A DNA stretch of 60,427 nt from Nocardia otitidiscaviarum NBRC 14405 (GTDB taxonomy: Bacteria; Actinomycetota; Actinomycetes; Mycobacteriales; Mycobacteriaceae), in the NCBI RefSeq assembly GCF_000308635.1, contig NZ_BAGD01000067.1:1-60427 (forward strand), written 5' to 3'. A program made the position numbers and the translations under genes. This document shows positions 34,652 to 43,768 of the stretch, piece by piece. The notes beneath the pieces are model-generated. The model worked only from the letters and a program-made list of their open reading frames with translations. It did no database searches and was not told the origin of the DNA. Within the stretch, counting starts at the first letter, position 1, and each line of letters starts with the position of its first letter.

Positions 34652-35611
34652 TTACTGCGCCGTTGCCGGCTCCGTCGGTGCCGCGGCCGGAACCTCGGTC
34701 GCGGGAGCCAGATAGCCATTGGCCGCGCCGACGGCCGCGCCGACCGCCGCACCCGCCGCGGCCGCGGGGACCGCGACCAGGGTGACGCCCGCGGTCGCGC
34801 CCACGGCCGGACCCACCACCCAGCCCGCCGGAGCGAACGGCGTGCCGACCATGGCCCCGATGAAACCGCCCATGACGAGGGCGGCGGCCTCGGCCGGGGC
34901 CGCCACGCCCACTCCCACGGCCGCGCCGACGGCGGCGGTGCCGATGGTCTGCGCGGCGATGCGATCGGACCGGCTCGGCTCGAACCCGGCCGAGTCCAGG
35001 GTGCGGGCCAGCTCCGCCTCGGCGGTGGCCGACAGCGTATTGACCTGGTCGGCCTGTTCGGGTGACAGCCACCCGGGCACGTCGACCTGCGTATCGCCGA
35101 ACCGCAGCTTCCCCTCGGGCGCGGCGATGGGCGCGACCGCCGGCGCACTGGCCGGATCGGGCATCCGCAGCTGCTCCGGGTCGACGGCCGCGAGCGATCC
35201 GCCGGGGATGTCGCGCACGCCGACGGGGGAGTTGCGGCTCACCCGGGTGGTGGGCGCGTCGGCGACCGGCTGGGTGCCGTCCGACATCGCTTCCGTGGCT
35301 TCGGTTCCCGCGGCCGGGGTGGATGTCGACGCGGTGGCCGCGGCGGTGGTGTCGAGCCAGCCGCGCACGCCGTCGGCGAGTTCCGGCGGGATCGGCACCG
35401 TCAGCGGACCCAGCGGGGAGTGCAGCACCATATCGGTCTGCGGAATCTCCTCGGTGGCCGTGGCGGGCGGGACGGACATGTCCTCCGGATGTACCGGTTC
35501 GGCCGAGGCCGTGCCCGCGAGTGCGACGCTGAACGGAAGCGCCCCGACGACGGCGAGTGAACTCAGCCGCCGCCGGGGCGAAAGACGATCAACCTGTTGG
35601 CGTTTGCCCAT
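34652..35611 (-). CDS. Secreted 'insoluble domain' protein, copy 2
   Basis: 319-residue paralogue of the neighbouring gene. Signal peptide MGKRQQVDRLSPRRRLSSLAVVGALPFSVALAGTASA, a longer acidic/Thr-rich spacer (about residues 40-150), then the same domain GKLRFGDTQVDVPGWLSPEQADQVNTLSATAEAELARTLDSAGFEPSRSDRIAAQTIGTAAVGAAVG and a Gly/Ala-rich hydrophobic tail (GGFIGAMVGTPFAPAGWVVGPAVGATAG). The shared SRSDRIA-QTIGTAAVGA block dates the pair to a tandem duplication. Probably wall- or membrane-associated. Confidence 0.75.
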   Translation of the reverse strand: MGKRQQVDRLSPRRRLSSLAVVGALPFSVALAGTASAEPVHPEDMSVPPATATEEIPQTDMVLHSPLGPLTVPIPPELADGVRGWLDTTAAATASTSTPAAGTEATEAMSDGTQPVADAPTTRVSRNSPVGVRDIPGGSLAAVDPEQLRMPDPASAPAVAPIAAPEGKLRFGDTQVDVPGWLSPEQADQVNTLSATAEAELARTLDSAGFEPSRSDRIAAQTIGTAAVGAAVGVGVAAPAEAAALVMGGFIGAMVGTPFAPAGWVVGPAVGATAGVTLVAVPAAAAGAAVGAAVGAANGYLAPATEVPAAAPTEPATAQ

Positions 35612-35707
35612 GAATGACCTTTCTCACGAATGTTCACGGCTTTCGAACATTCGGATCCGGTCCAGGTGCCGGATTGGTCCGGGCGTACCCCCGGTCGACG
35701 TTAGGGG

Positions 35708-37153
35708 TTACCCCACTCTGCGGTCGCTCGACGGCGTGGTCGGTTCGTTCGCTACGGATTTGCCGTTACCCGTGGACGTTTCACCGTCGAAGGGCCGGAC
35801 CGCATCGCGCGCGTCCACATCCCCGGCGTTGACCGCCTCCAGGGCCAGCCGCGCGAACACCCACTGCTCGGTGGCGGCCATCTGGCCGCGGTGACGGCCG
35901 AGGAAGGAGACGAACCATTCGAAGACGGTGACGAACCGGCTGCGGAAGCCGACCAGGTACCACAGGTGCAGGCCCAGCCAGGCCAGCCAGGCGATGAAGC
36001 CGCCGAATTCCAGCTTGCCCACCTGGCATACCGCGCTGAAGCGCGAGATGGTGGCCATGGAGCCCTTGTCGAAGTACTTGAACGGCTTGCGCTGCTCGGG
36101 CGTTTCGCCCTCGAGCCCGGCCTTGATGGCCTTGGCCGCGTAGGTGCCGCCCTGGATCGCGCCCTGCGCCTGGCCGGGCACGCCCGGCACGGCCATGAGG
36201 TCGCCGACCACGAAGACGTTCGGGTGCCCCTTGACGGTGAGGTCCGGTTCCACGATCACGCGGCCCGCCCGGTCCACCTCGGTGCCGTCGGAGCGTTCGG
36301 CGAGCTGGCGGCCCAGCGCGCTGGCCTGCACACCGGCCGACCAGACCTTGCAGGCGGATTCGATGCGGCGCTCGGTGCCGTCGGCGTCCTTGATGGTGAC
36401 GCCGCGCGCGTCCACATCGGTGACCATGGCGTTGAGCTGGATTTCCACGCCCATCCGGGCGAGCCGCCGGTGCGCCTTGCCGCCGAGGTTGGGGCCCATG
36501 GGCTTGAGCACCGCGTCGGCGCCCTCGACCAGGATCACCCGGGCGTCGCGGGGATCGATATTGCGGAAGGTGCCCTCGAGGGTGCGGTCGGCGAGTTCGG
36601 CGATCTGCCCGGCCAATTCGACGCCGGTGGGTCCCGCGCCGACCACGACGAAGGTCATGAACCGGTCGCGCATCTCCTGGGTGGGCGCGAGTTCGGCCTC
36701 CTCGAAGCTACCCAGGATGCGGGCGCGCAGTTCGAGGGCGTCGTCGATGGTCTTCATACCGGGCGCGTAGGTGGCGAAGTGGTCGTTGCCGAAATACGAC
36801 TGCTGCGCGCCGGTGGCCACGATGAGGCTGTCGAACGGGGTCTGATGGTCCTGGTTGAGCAGCCGTGAGGTGACGATGTTGTTCTCGAGGTCGATATCGT
36901 GCACGTCGCCCATGATGACCTGCACGTTCTTCTGCTTGCGCAGCACCATGCGGGTGGCGGGGGCGATCTCGCCGACCGAGAGGATGCCGGTGGCCACCTG
37001 GTACAGCAGCGGCTGGAACAGGTGGGTGGAGGTCTTGGAGATGAGGGTGATGTCGACGTCGGCGTTCTTCAGGTGCTTGCAGGCGAACAAGCCACCGAAC
37101 CCGGACCCGATCACCGCCACGCGGTGGCGCTTCACTACAGAATCGGTGCTCAT
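35708..37153 (-). CDS. ndh: Type II NADH dehydrogenase
   Basis: 481-residue FAD-dependent, non-proton-pumping NADH:menaquinone oxidoreductase of the respiratory chain. FAD motif VAVIGSGFGGLFACKHLKNADVDITLISKTSTHLFQPLLYQVATG, NADH motif VVVGAGPTGVELAGQIAELA, and the second FAD motif NVFVVGDLMAVPGVPGQAQGAIQGG, plus a C-terminal amphipathic, membrane-binding segment (FIAWLAWLGLHLWYLVGFRSRFVTVFEWFVSFLGRHRGQM). ATG at 37153. Its place after the urease genes on the opposite strand matches ndh (Rv1854c) in M. tuberculosis. Confidence 0.96.
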   Translation of the reverse strand: MSTDSVVKRHRVAVIGSGFGGLFACKHLKNADVDITLISKTSTHLFQPLLYQVATGILSVGEIAPATRMVLRKQKNVQVIMGDVHDIDLENNIVTSRLLNQDHQTPFDSLIVATGAQQSYFGNDHFATYAPGMKTIDDALELRARILGSFEEAELAPTQEMRDRFMTFVVVGAGPTGVELAGQIAELADRTLEGTFRNIDPRDARVILVEGADAVLKPMGPNLGGKAHRRLARMGVEIQLNAMVTDVDARGVTIKDADGTERRIESACKVWSAGVQASALGRQLAERSDGTEVDRAGRVIVEPDLTVKGHPNVFVVGDLMAVPGVPGQAQGAIQGGTYAAKAIKAGLEGETPEQRKPFKYFDKGSMATISRFSAVCQVGKLEFGGFIAWLAWLGLHLWYLVGFRSRFVTVFEWFVSFLGRHRGQMAATEQWVFARLALEAVNAGDVDARDAVRPFDGETSTGNGKSVANEPTTPSSDRRVG

Positions 37154-37313
37154 CTAGTCCTGCTCCCTGGAGAAGACGGTATTGCTACGACACATCACGC
37201 CCAACGGTAGTACGGCGTGAGCTGAGTCGACCAATCAGGACGCATCGGGAAAACGACCGACATCGCTACTGCCTCGAAAATACAATATGGGCAGTCGCTC
37301 AGGGAGGAATGCC

Positions 37314-38792
37314 ATGGTCGCTGTGGCCGGTCGTGTCAGCGCCGAGGCGGAGAACCTGTCCCTGCTCGAGATTCCCGATACCGCGGTGGTCGATCGGCTG
37401 CTGCGCCGCCTGCCCGAGCGAGCGCGGGAGCTCGCCGCACCGCCCCCGGGCAGCGGGCTGCGGGCGGTGCGCGGCGATGCCGGGCTGCCGTATCTGGGGC
37501 GGAGTCTGCAGTACCTGCGCTGGGGTCCGGCCGAGATGATGGGTCGCTATCGCAAGTACGGACCGGTCTCGTTCAACAATGCGCTGGGCGCACGCCGGGT
37601 TCTGGTGGCCGGACCCGAGGCCATCGACGAGGTGCTGGGCCGACGCCGCCAGGACTTCGGTTCCGGCTGGGACTGGTTCATCGGCCCGTTCTTCCATCGC
37701 GGACTGTTGCTGCTCTCCTTCGACGAGCACATGTTCCATCGCCGCATCATGCAGCAGGCGTTCACCCGCGACCGGTTGCAGGAGCATCTGACCGAACTGA
37801 CCGCGGTCGTGGACGCCGCCGTCGCCCGCTGGGCGCCGGCCGGGGAACGGCGGCTGCCGCTGTACCCGGCCTTCAAGGAGCTCACCCTGCGCATCGCCAC
37901 CGATGTGTTCATGGCGGTCGATTCCGGCGCCGAACGCGAACGGCTGGGCCGGGCGTTCTTGCGCTGCACTCACGCGGCCCTGGCCCTGCTGCGTTTCCCG
38001 GTGCCGGGCGGCAACTGGTATGCGGGGCTGCGCGGTCGAAAGGTGCTGGAGGAGTACTTCACCCGCATGATCCCCGCCAAGCGGCGCGCACCGGGACCGG
38101 ACTTCTTCTCCGCGCTGTGCCGGGCCCGCACCGAGGACGGCGCGGTGTTCAGTGACGCGGACGTGGTGAACCACATGATCTTCCTGATCATGGCGGCCCA
38201 CGACACCACCACGACCACCGTCACGGCGACCGCCTACTACCTGGGTCGGCATCCGGAGTGGCAGCGCCGGGTGCGTGCCGAAGCCCTGGCCCTGCACGCC
38301 GAACTCGACGGCGCCCCGCCCACCATCGCCGATCTGGACCGGCTGCGAGACCTCGATCTGGTGATCCGTGAGAGTCTGCGACTGCTGCCGCCGGTGCCCG
38401 GCCTGGTGCGGCGCGCCGCCCGCGACACCGAGATCGCCGGGCATTTCGTCCCGGCCGGCACCCAGGTGGACATCGCCCACGGTGTGAATCACCTGCTGCC
38501 CGAGTTCTGGACGCGCCCCGAACTTTTCGATCCGGAGCGGTTCGCCGAACACCGGCGGGAGGATCGCGCGCACCGGCTGGCCTGGCTGCCCTTCGGCGCG
38601 GGTGCGCACAAGTGCATCGGCATGCACTTCGGGGTCATGGAGGTGAAGACCATCATCGCGGCGCTGGCCCGCGACTACGAGTGGACGGTCCCCGGCGACT
38701 ACCTCATGCCGTGGGGTTTCTCCACCATCCCGTTCCCGCGCGACGATGCGCCGACGCTGCTGCGCCGCCGCTCCGGTCCGGGTGCGGACTGA
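37314..38792 (+). CDS. Cytochrome P450
   Basis: 492-residue monooxygenase. I-helix AAHDTTTTT, ExxR as ESLR, and the heme loop FGAGAHKCIGMHFG with the cysteine ligand C434. Start ATG at 37314 has AGGGAGGA about 5 nt upstream and fits better than ATG 37287. Upstream TACAAT (37281-37286) may be the -10. The long N-terminus and basic residues (GRYRKYGPVSFNN) resemble soluble CYP families of Mycobacteriales acting on lipids or sterols; substrate unknown. Divergent from ndh. Confidence 0.94.
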   Translation: MVAVAGRVSAEAENLSLLEIPDTAVVDRLLRRLPERARELAAPPPGSGLRAVRGDAGLPYLGRSLQYLRWGPAEMMGRYRKYGPVSFNNALGARRVLVAGPEAIDEVLGRRRQDFGSGWDWFIGPFFHRGLLLLSFDEHMFHRRIMQQAFTRDRLQEHLTELTAVVDAAVARWAPAGERRLPLYPAFKELTLRIATDVFMAVDSGAERERLGRAFLRCTHAALALLRFPVPGGNWYAGLRGRKVLEEYFTRMIPAKRRAPGPDFFSALCRARTEDGAVFSDADVVNHMIFLIMAAHDTTTTTVTATAYYLGRHPEWQRRVRAEALALHAELDGAPPTIADLDRLRDLDLVIRESLRLLPPVPGLVRRAARDTEIAGHFVPAGTQVDIAHGVNHLLPEFWTRPELFDPERFAEHRREDRAHRLAWLPFGAGAHKCIGMHFGVMEVKTIIAALARDYEWTVPGDYLMPWGFSTIPFPRDDAPTLLRRRSGPGAD

Positions 38793-38816
38793 GGGAGCGG
38801 CGGCGCGGGGGTCGGA

Positions 38817-39710
38817 TCAGCCGCGGCCCTTGAACAGGATCTCCGCGACGCGGGTGGTGGTCTCCGCGCCCTCGGCGTACCCGCCCGCACCGCCGAGCGA
38901 GTTCATGATCGCCAGGGTGTAGCGCTCGCCCGGTCCGGCGAAGCCGACCGAGTTGACCACCCAGCCGCCCTGCTCCTGCGACCAGCCGTTCTTCAGGCCG
39001 GGGCGCATGGCCGCGCCCGCACCCCACACCCCCCAGTGCTGGTTGGTGTCCACCCGGCGCATGCGGTCGACGAGATAGTTTCGGTCGTCGGGATGCATAC
39101 CGGTCAGCACGCTGTCCATCAGCCGGTCGAGATCGGATGGGGTGCACTGCTGGAAGCCCCAGTCGGGGAAGAGCTTGGTCTGCGCCATGGAGCTGGTGGG
39201 CGGCATCGGCACCAGCCCGCCCATGCCGTTGGCGCGGAAGGCGTTCTGGAAGGCCATGCGGTCCACGCCCGCGTACTTGTTCCAGAGGATGTCGGCGGCG
39301 GTGTCGTTGGAGGTTGCCAGCATGGATTCCAGCAGGCCGCGGTCACCGGCGTCGAGAGCGATCGCGCCGACCCGGGCGCGGTTGAGCAGATCCTCGGCCA
39401 TCGCCAGCTTGATGGTGGAGGCCGTCCAGAACATGGTCTCGGCGTTGGCGTTTCGGTAGATGCCGCCGGTAACCCGGTCGCGCACCACGTATCCGACCAG
39501 TCCCGGGCGGCCCTGGAGGTAGTCGTCCACCCGGGCGATGCGGCTGGACATATCGCAGTCGAAGCCGGCCATGCACTGCGCGGCGGCCGTCGGTAAGGAC
39601 GGTCCCATCCCATCCGGCAGCAGTGCGGGCGCGGTGGGGATCAGGGCGGCGGCGGTGAGGACGGCGGCGGAGGCGGCCACACGGTTGCGCCGAGGCTTCG
39701 GAGAACGCAC
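38817..39710 (-). CDS. Secreted class A beta-lactamase-fold serine hydrolase
   Basis: 297-residue exported protein. Signal region RNRVAASAAVLTAAALIPTAPALL, then the serine beta-lactamase/DD-peptidase fold: S-x-x-K as STIK (S98, K101) in TMFWTASTIKLAMAEDLLNRARV, S-x-N-like SND (134-136) and KNG in RPGLKNGWSQEQGGWVVNSVGFAG. The usual omega-loop Glu166-Asn170 motif is not seen. It may be a peptidase or a wall-remodelling enzyme instead of a true beta-lactamase. GTG at 39710 chosen since it starts the signal peptide. Confidence 0.82.
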   Translation of the reverse strand: MRSPKPRRNRVAASAAVLTAAALIPTAPALLPDGMGPSLPTAAAQCMAGFDCDMSSRIARVDDYLQGRPGLVGYVVRDRVTGGIYRNANAETMFWTASTIKLAMAEDLLNRARVGAIALDAGDRGLLESMLATSNDTAADILWNKYAGVDRMAFQNAFRANGMGGLVPMPPTSSMAQTKLFPDWGFQQCTPSDLDRLMDSVLTGMHPDDRNYLVDRMRRVDTNQHWGVWGAGAAMRPGLKNGWSQEQGGWVVNSVGFAGPGERYTLAIMNSLGGAGGYAEGAETTTRVAEILFKGRG

Positions 39711-39820
39711 GGTGGACCACAATAGACAGTGAAGTGTCCGCTCTGCACGTCTTGCGGACAATTCGTGCGGGAGCTGGCGAAATACGTCTGCCCGCAGTGG
39801 CTTTCGCATGCCCGCCGCGA

Positions 39821-40027
39821 TCAGCGGAACGCGGCCTCGAGCTCCTCGACGCTGCGGCCGTTGAGGCGGTAGCAGTGTTCGAACGCCTCGGAGTGGCGCT
39901 CGCGCGGCCAGGTGTGCAGGACGATGCCGCGGCCGTAGTGGCGCGAGTTGATCAACTCCCAGCGGTCGCCGACGCGACGAACCGTGAACCCGCTTCTGGG
40001 CACCAGGGGAATCACCGTGGCGGACAT
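39821..40027 (-). CDS. Small conserved hypothetical protein (68 aa)
   Basis: ATG at 40027 opens a 68-residue soluble protein, MSATVIPLVPRSGFTVRRVGD then WELINSRHYGRGIVLHTWPRERHSEAFEHCYRLNGRSVEELEAAFR. Beta-rich first half and helical end; charged and well balanced, unlike chance frames in this DNA. No family recognised. It stands alone between the beta-lactamase-like gene and the rec operon. Confidence 0.6.
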   Translation of the reverse strand: MSATVIPLVPRSGFTVRRVGDRWELINSRHYGRGIVLHTWPRERHSEAFEHCYRLNGRSVEELEAAFR

Positions 40028-40192
40028 CGACGCGAACCAGCCTTTCCGTACCTACTGCGCTACTGCCTACCTCCCCGAAAAGCCCTCCCCGCAAAGCACT
40101 GTCGCACACCGATTGCCGATTCCCGTGTGACGCGCCCGAGCAAATCCGCGGCGTGTGGCGCGTGTCACCGTAAGGCGCGCGGCACCCGGTGT

Positions 40193-40219
40193 TTGCATCC
40201 GGTTCGCCGACTGTATAAA
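40193..40219 (+). promoter_or_regulatory. Leaderless-type promoter of the recCBD operon
   Basis: TTTGCAT near 40192-40198 (a -35-like TTGCAT) and TATAAA at 40214-40219 are 15 bp apart. The GTG start of recC is at 40228, 8 nt after the -10, so transcription probably begins at or next to the start codon. Confidence 0.6.
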
Positions 40220-40227
40220 CACAGCTC

Positions 40228-43200
40228 GTGCACATTCACCGGGCCGAGCGAGCGGACACGCTCGTCGACGCGCTCGCCCAGCTGCTGGCCAGACCCCTTG
40301 ACGACCCCTTCGCCGCCGAGGTCGTCGCGGTACCGGCCAAGGGGATCGAGCGCTGGGTGATCCAGCGGCTGGCCACGGTGCTCGGCAGTGCGACCGGCGG
40401 TGACGGCATCGCCGCGAATATCGAATTCCCGGATCCGGCGAGCCTGGTGGGCGCGGTGCTGGCGGAGGCGACCGGGCTGACCCCCGATACCGACCCGTGG
40501 GCTCCCGAACGACTGGTGTGGACGCTGCTGCCGGTACTGGACGCGGTGCTGGCGGAACCGTGGTGCGGTGTGCTGTCGCGGCATCTCGGCCGGGGCGATG
40601 CCGCCGGACACAAGGTGGGGAGGCGCTACGCGACCGCCGCGCGGATCGCGGACCTGTTCGACGGCTACGGCACCCAGCGCCCCGGCATGATCGCCGCGTG
40701 GGCGGACGGGCTCGATACCGACGGCACCGGACGCGAGCTGCCGGAGGATCTGCGCTGGCAGCCGCGCCTGTGGCGGACGCTGCGGGAAGCCGTGGGAGTG
40801 CCGAGCCCGGCCGAGCGATTGGCCGACGCGTGCGCACACCTGCGGGCGGAACCCGGGGTGGTGTCGCTGCCCCGGCGGATCTCACTGTTCGGCGTGACGC
40901 GACTGACCACCGACCAGCTCGAGGTGCTGTCGGCGCTGTCCGCGGGGCGGGAGGTGCACCTGTGGCTGGTGCACCCGAGCCCGACACTGTGGACGGAACT
41001 GGCGTCGAACGGTGCGGACGCGCAGGCTGATTCAGCAGTCCGGTCGGGTTCCAATGCGGCGGGTGATACCTCCGCATCGGTGCGCGCGGTCTCCGATCGG
41101 GAGCCGGTGGACCGAGCGGACGGATCGTCACCTTCGAGCGAGATGCCGGATTCCCTTGTGCGGGTGCGGCATCCGCTGCTCGCCGCCCTCGGCCGCGACG
41201 TGCGCGAATTGCAGCAGCGCCTGCGCGCCTACGACCACATCGACACCTACCACCCGCCCGCCGCGATATCGCCGGGGACAACCGCAGCCGAGCCGGGCCG
41301 GGCTGGTCCGCCCGGCGCGCAGGCGGGGGAGGTCGCGTCGGACACGTCGGACCTCGGGCGCACCCTGCTGTCCACGCTGCAGGCCGCGATCCGGGAGGAT
41401 CGGTGGCCGGTGGCGGTCGAACCCGAGCTGGCCGGGGACGGGACCGTCGGCGTGCACGCCTGTCACGGTCCGGCGCGGCAGGTGGAGGTGCTGCGGGACT
41501 GTCTGCTGCACATCTTCGCCGCGGATCACACGCTGCAACCGCGCGATGTGGTGGTCATGTGCCCGGACGTGGAAAGCTATGCGCCGCTGGTGCGGGCGGC
41601 CTTCGGGCAGTGGTCCCACGACACCGCCGAAGCCGGGCATCCCGGGCACGCACTGCGGGTGCGGTTGGCCGATCGGGCGCAGCGGGCGGTGAATCCGCTG
41701 CTCGGCGTGATCGGGACACTGTTGGAACTGGCCGACGGCCGGGTCACCGTCACCGAGGTGCTGGATCTCGCCGCGGCCGAACCGGTGCGGTTGCGCTGCG
41801 GATTCGACGACGACGATCTGGAACGACTGCGGGAGTGGGCCGCCGAGACCGGGGCGCGCTGGGGTATCGGGCAGCGGCAGCGGCAGGCGTTCGGACTCGG
41901 CGATTTCGCGCAGAACACGCTCAATGCCGCCGTGGACCGCATTCTGCTCGGCGTGGCCGCGGGCGAATCCGGCGCCGACTGGCTGGATCTGGCGCTGCCG
42001 CTCGACGATGTCGACTCGGGTGACATCGATCTGGCGGGGCGCTTCGCGGAATTCGTGGACCGGCTCGCGGTCTGCCTGCGCGACCTGCGCGGCCCCACCC
42101 TGGCCGAACCGGCCGGAACCGCGCGCCCGGCCGGGGAGTGGGCCGCGGTGCTCGGCCGCGCGCTCGATCTGCTGACCGACGTGACCCGCGCTCAGGCGTG
42201 GACGGGCGTGCAGGCGCGGCGCGAACTGGCCGCCGCCCTCGAACACGCCGGGGATGTGCCGTTGCGCCTGCCCGATATCGCGGCGCTGCTGGCGACCCGG
42301 CTGGCGGGACGGGCCTCGCGCGCCAACTTCCGCACCGGCGAGCTGACCGTGTGCACCATGGTGCCCATGCGGTCGGTGCCGCACCGGGTGGTGGTGCTGC
42401 TCGGACTCGACGACGAGGTCTTCCCGCGCGCGGGCGGCATCGACGGCGACGATGTGCTGGCCCGGCACCGCTGCCCCGGTGACCGCGACCCGCGCAGCGA
42501 GGACCGGCAGCTGCTGCTGGACGCCATCATGGCGGCGGGGGAGCGACTTGTGCTGCTGCACACCGGATCCGATCCGGTCACCGGGGCGCACCGGCCGCCC
42601 GCCATCCCGCTCGCCGAGGTGCTCGACACCGTGCGCGCCCATGTCGGCGGTGCGGCCATGGCGCGGATCGTGCGGCGGCATCCACTGCAACCCTTCGACG
42701 CCGCCAACTTCCGCGCCGACGATCCGTTCAGCTTCGATCCGGTGGCCCTCGCGGGTGCGGTGGCCGCGCGGCAGCCGCAGCAGTCGCGGCCGGTATTCCT
42801 CGCCGCCCCGCTGCCCGCCGCGTCGCCGGGCGATGTGGAGCTCACCGATCTGGTGGCCTTCGCCGAACACCCGGTGCGCGCCTTCCTGTGGCAGCGGCTC
42901 GGCATCCGCGTGCCGGAGGAGGAAGAGGAGATCGACGACCGGCTGCCGATCGCCCTGGACGGACTCACCAAATGGTCCATGGGCGAACGCATGCTGGCCG
43001 CGCGGCTCAACGGCGTGGAGGCCGATATGCTGCGCGCGGCCGAATGGCGGCGCGGCACCCTGCCGCCCGCGCGCATGGGCGCGGCGGTGCTCGACGATAT
43101 CGAGGGCACCGTGGACCAGTTGGTGCGGGTGGCTCGCCCCATGCACGAGATCCCGGGCCGCACCATCGACGTGGCGGTGGACCTCGGTGACGGCCGCCGC

Positions 43201-43749
43201 CTCACCGGCACCGTCGCCGACGTGCACGACGACGCGCTGCTGCGCGCCACCTACTCGCGGCTCGCCCCCAAACACCGGCTCGCCGCCTGGGTGCGGCTGC
43301 TGGCCCTGGCCGCCAGCGGTTCGCATCAGAGCTGGCGCGCCCTCACCCTGGGCCGCGGCCAGTTCCGCAATCCGGTCTGGCAGTCCACCCTCACCGCCCC
43401 CGACGCCGCCACCGCCCGCGCCATCCTGCGCCAACTCGTGCACCTGCGCGACGCCGGACTCACCGAACCCCTGCCCATCGCCCCGTCCGCGACCGCCGTC
43501 TACGCCGACCGCCGCTGCAAGGGCGCGACCGTGGACGACGCCACCCTCTCCGCGGAACAGGACTTCGACAGCGCGTACGGTGAACGCACCGACCGCTACC
43601 TCCGCCAGGTGTGGGGTCCGGCCCTGCGTTTCCCGGACCTGACCCGAGCCCCGGCCGAACACGGCGGCGACGAGCCGACACGCTTCGGCGAACTGGCCCG
43701 AATGCTGTGGAACCCGTTGCTCGCCAACGAGAATCAGGGGAGACCATGA
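40228..43749 (+). CDS. recC: Exodeoxyribonuclease V subunit gamma (RecC)
   Basis: 1173-residue RecC subunit of the RecBCD recombination/degradation machine, which recognises Chi-like sites. Typical start MHIHRAERADTLVDALAQLLARPLDDPFAAEVVAVPAKGIERWVIQRLATVLG, and later VCTMVPMRSVPHRVVVLLGLDDEVFPR and AFAEHPVRAFLWQRLGIRVPEEEEEIDDRLPI. Compared with the family it has an insert of about 50 polar, low-complexity residues after VHPSPTLWTELA (residues about 255-308). GTG at 40228, probably leaderless. First gene of the rec operon. Confidence 0.95.
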   Translation: MHIHRAERADTLVDALAQLLARPLDDPFAAEVVAVPAKGIERWVIQRLATVLGSATGGDGIAANIEFPDPASLVGAVLAEATGLTPDTDPWAPERLVWTLLPVLDAVLAEPWCGVLSRHLGRGDAAGHKVGRRYATAARIADLFDGYGTQRPGMIAAWADGLDTDGTGRELPEDLRWQPRLWRTLREAVGVPSPAERLADACAHLRAEPGVVSLPRRISLFGVTRLTTDQLEVLSALSAGREVHLWLVHPSPTLWTELASNGADAQADSAVRSGSNAAGDTSASVRAVSDREPVDRADGSSPSSEMPDSLVRVRHPLLAALGRDVRELQQRLRAYDHIDTYHPPAAISPGTTAAEPGRAGPPGAQAGEVASDTSDLGRTLLSTLQAAIREDRWPVAVEPELAGDGTVGVHACHGPARQVEVLRDCLLHIFAADHTLQPRDVVVMCPDVESYAPLVRAAFGQWSHDTAEAGHPGHALRVRLADRAQRAVNPLLGVIGTLLELADGRVTVTEVLDLAAAEPVRLRCGFDDDDLERLREWAAETGARWGIGQRQRQAFGLGDFAQNTLNAAVDRILLGVAAGESGADWLDLALPLDDVDSGDIDLAGRFAEFVDRLAVCLRDLRGPTLAEPAGTARPAGEWAAVLGRALDLLTDVTRAQAWTGVQARRELAAALEHAGDVPLRLPDIAALLATRLAGRASRANFRTGELTVCTMVPMRSVPHRVVVLLGLDDEVFPRAGGIDGDDVLARHRCPGDRDPRSEDRQLLLDAIMAAGERLVLLHTGSDPVTGAHRPPAIPLAEVLDTVRAHVGGAAMARIVRRHPLQPFDAANFRADDPFSFDPVALAGAVAARQPQQSRPVFLAAPLPAASPGDVELTDLVAFAEHPVRAFLWQRLGIRVPEEEEEIDDRLPIALDGLTKWSMGERMLAARLNGVEADMLRAAEWRRGTLPPARMGAAVLDDIEGTVDQLVRVARPMHEIPGRTIDVAVDLGDGRRLTGTVADVHDDALLRATYSRLAPKHRLAAWVRLLALAASGSHQSWRALTLGRGQFRNPVWQSTLTAPDAATARAILRQLVHLRDAGLTEPLPIAPSATAVYADRRCKGATVDDATLSAEQDFDSAYGERTDRYLRQVWGPALRFPDLTRAPAEHGGDEPTRFGELARMLWNPLLANENQGRP

Positions 43750-43768
43750 CGACGACCGCGAAGCACGG

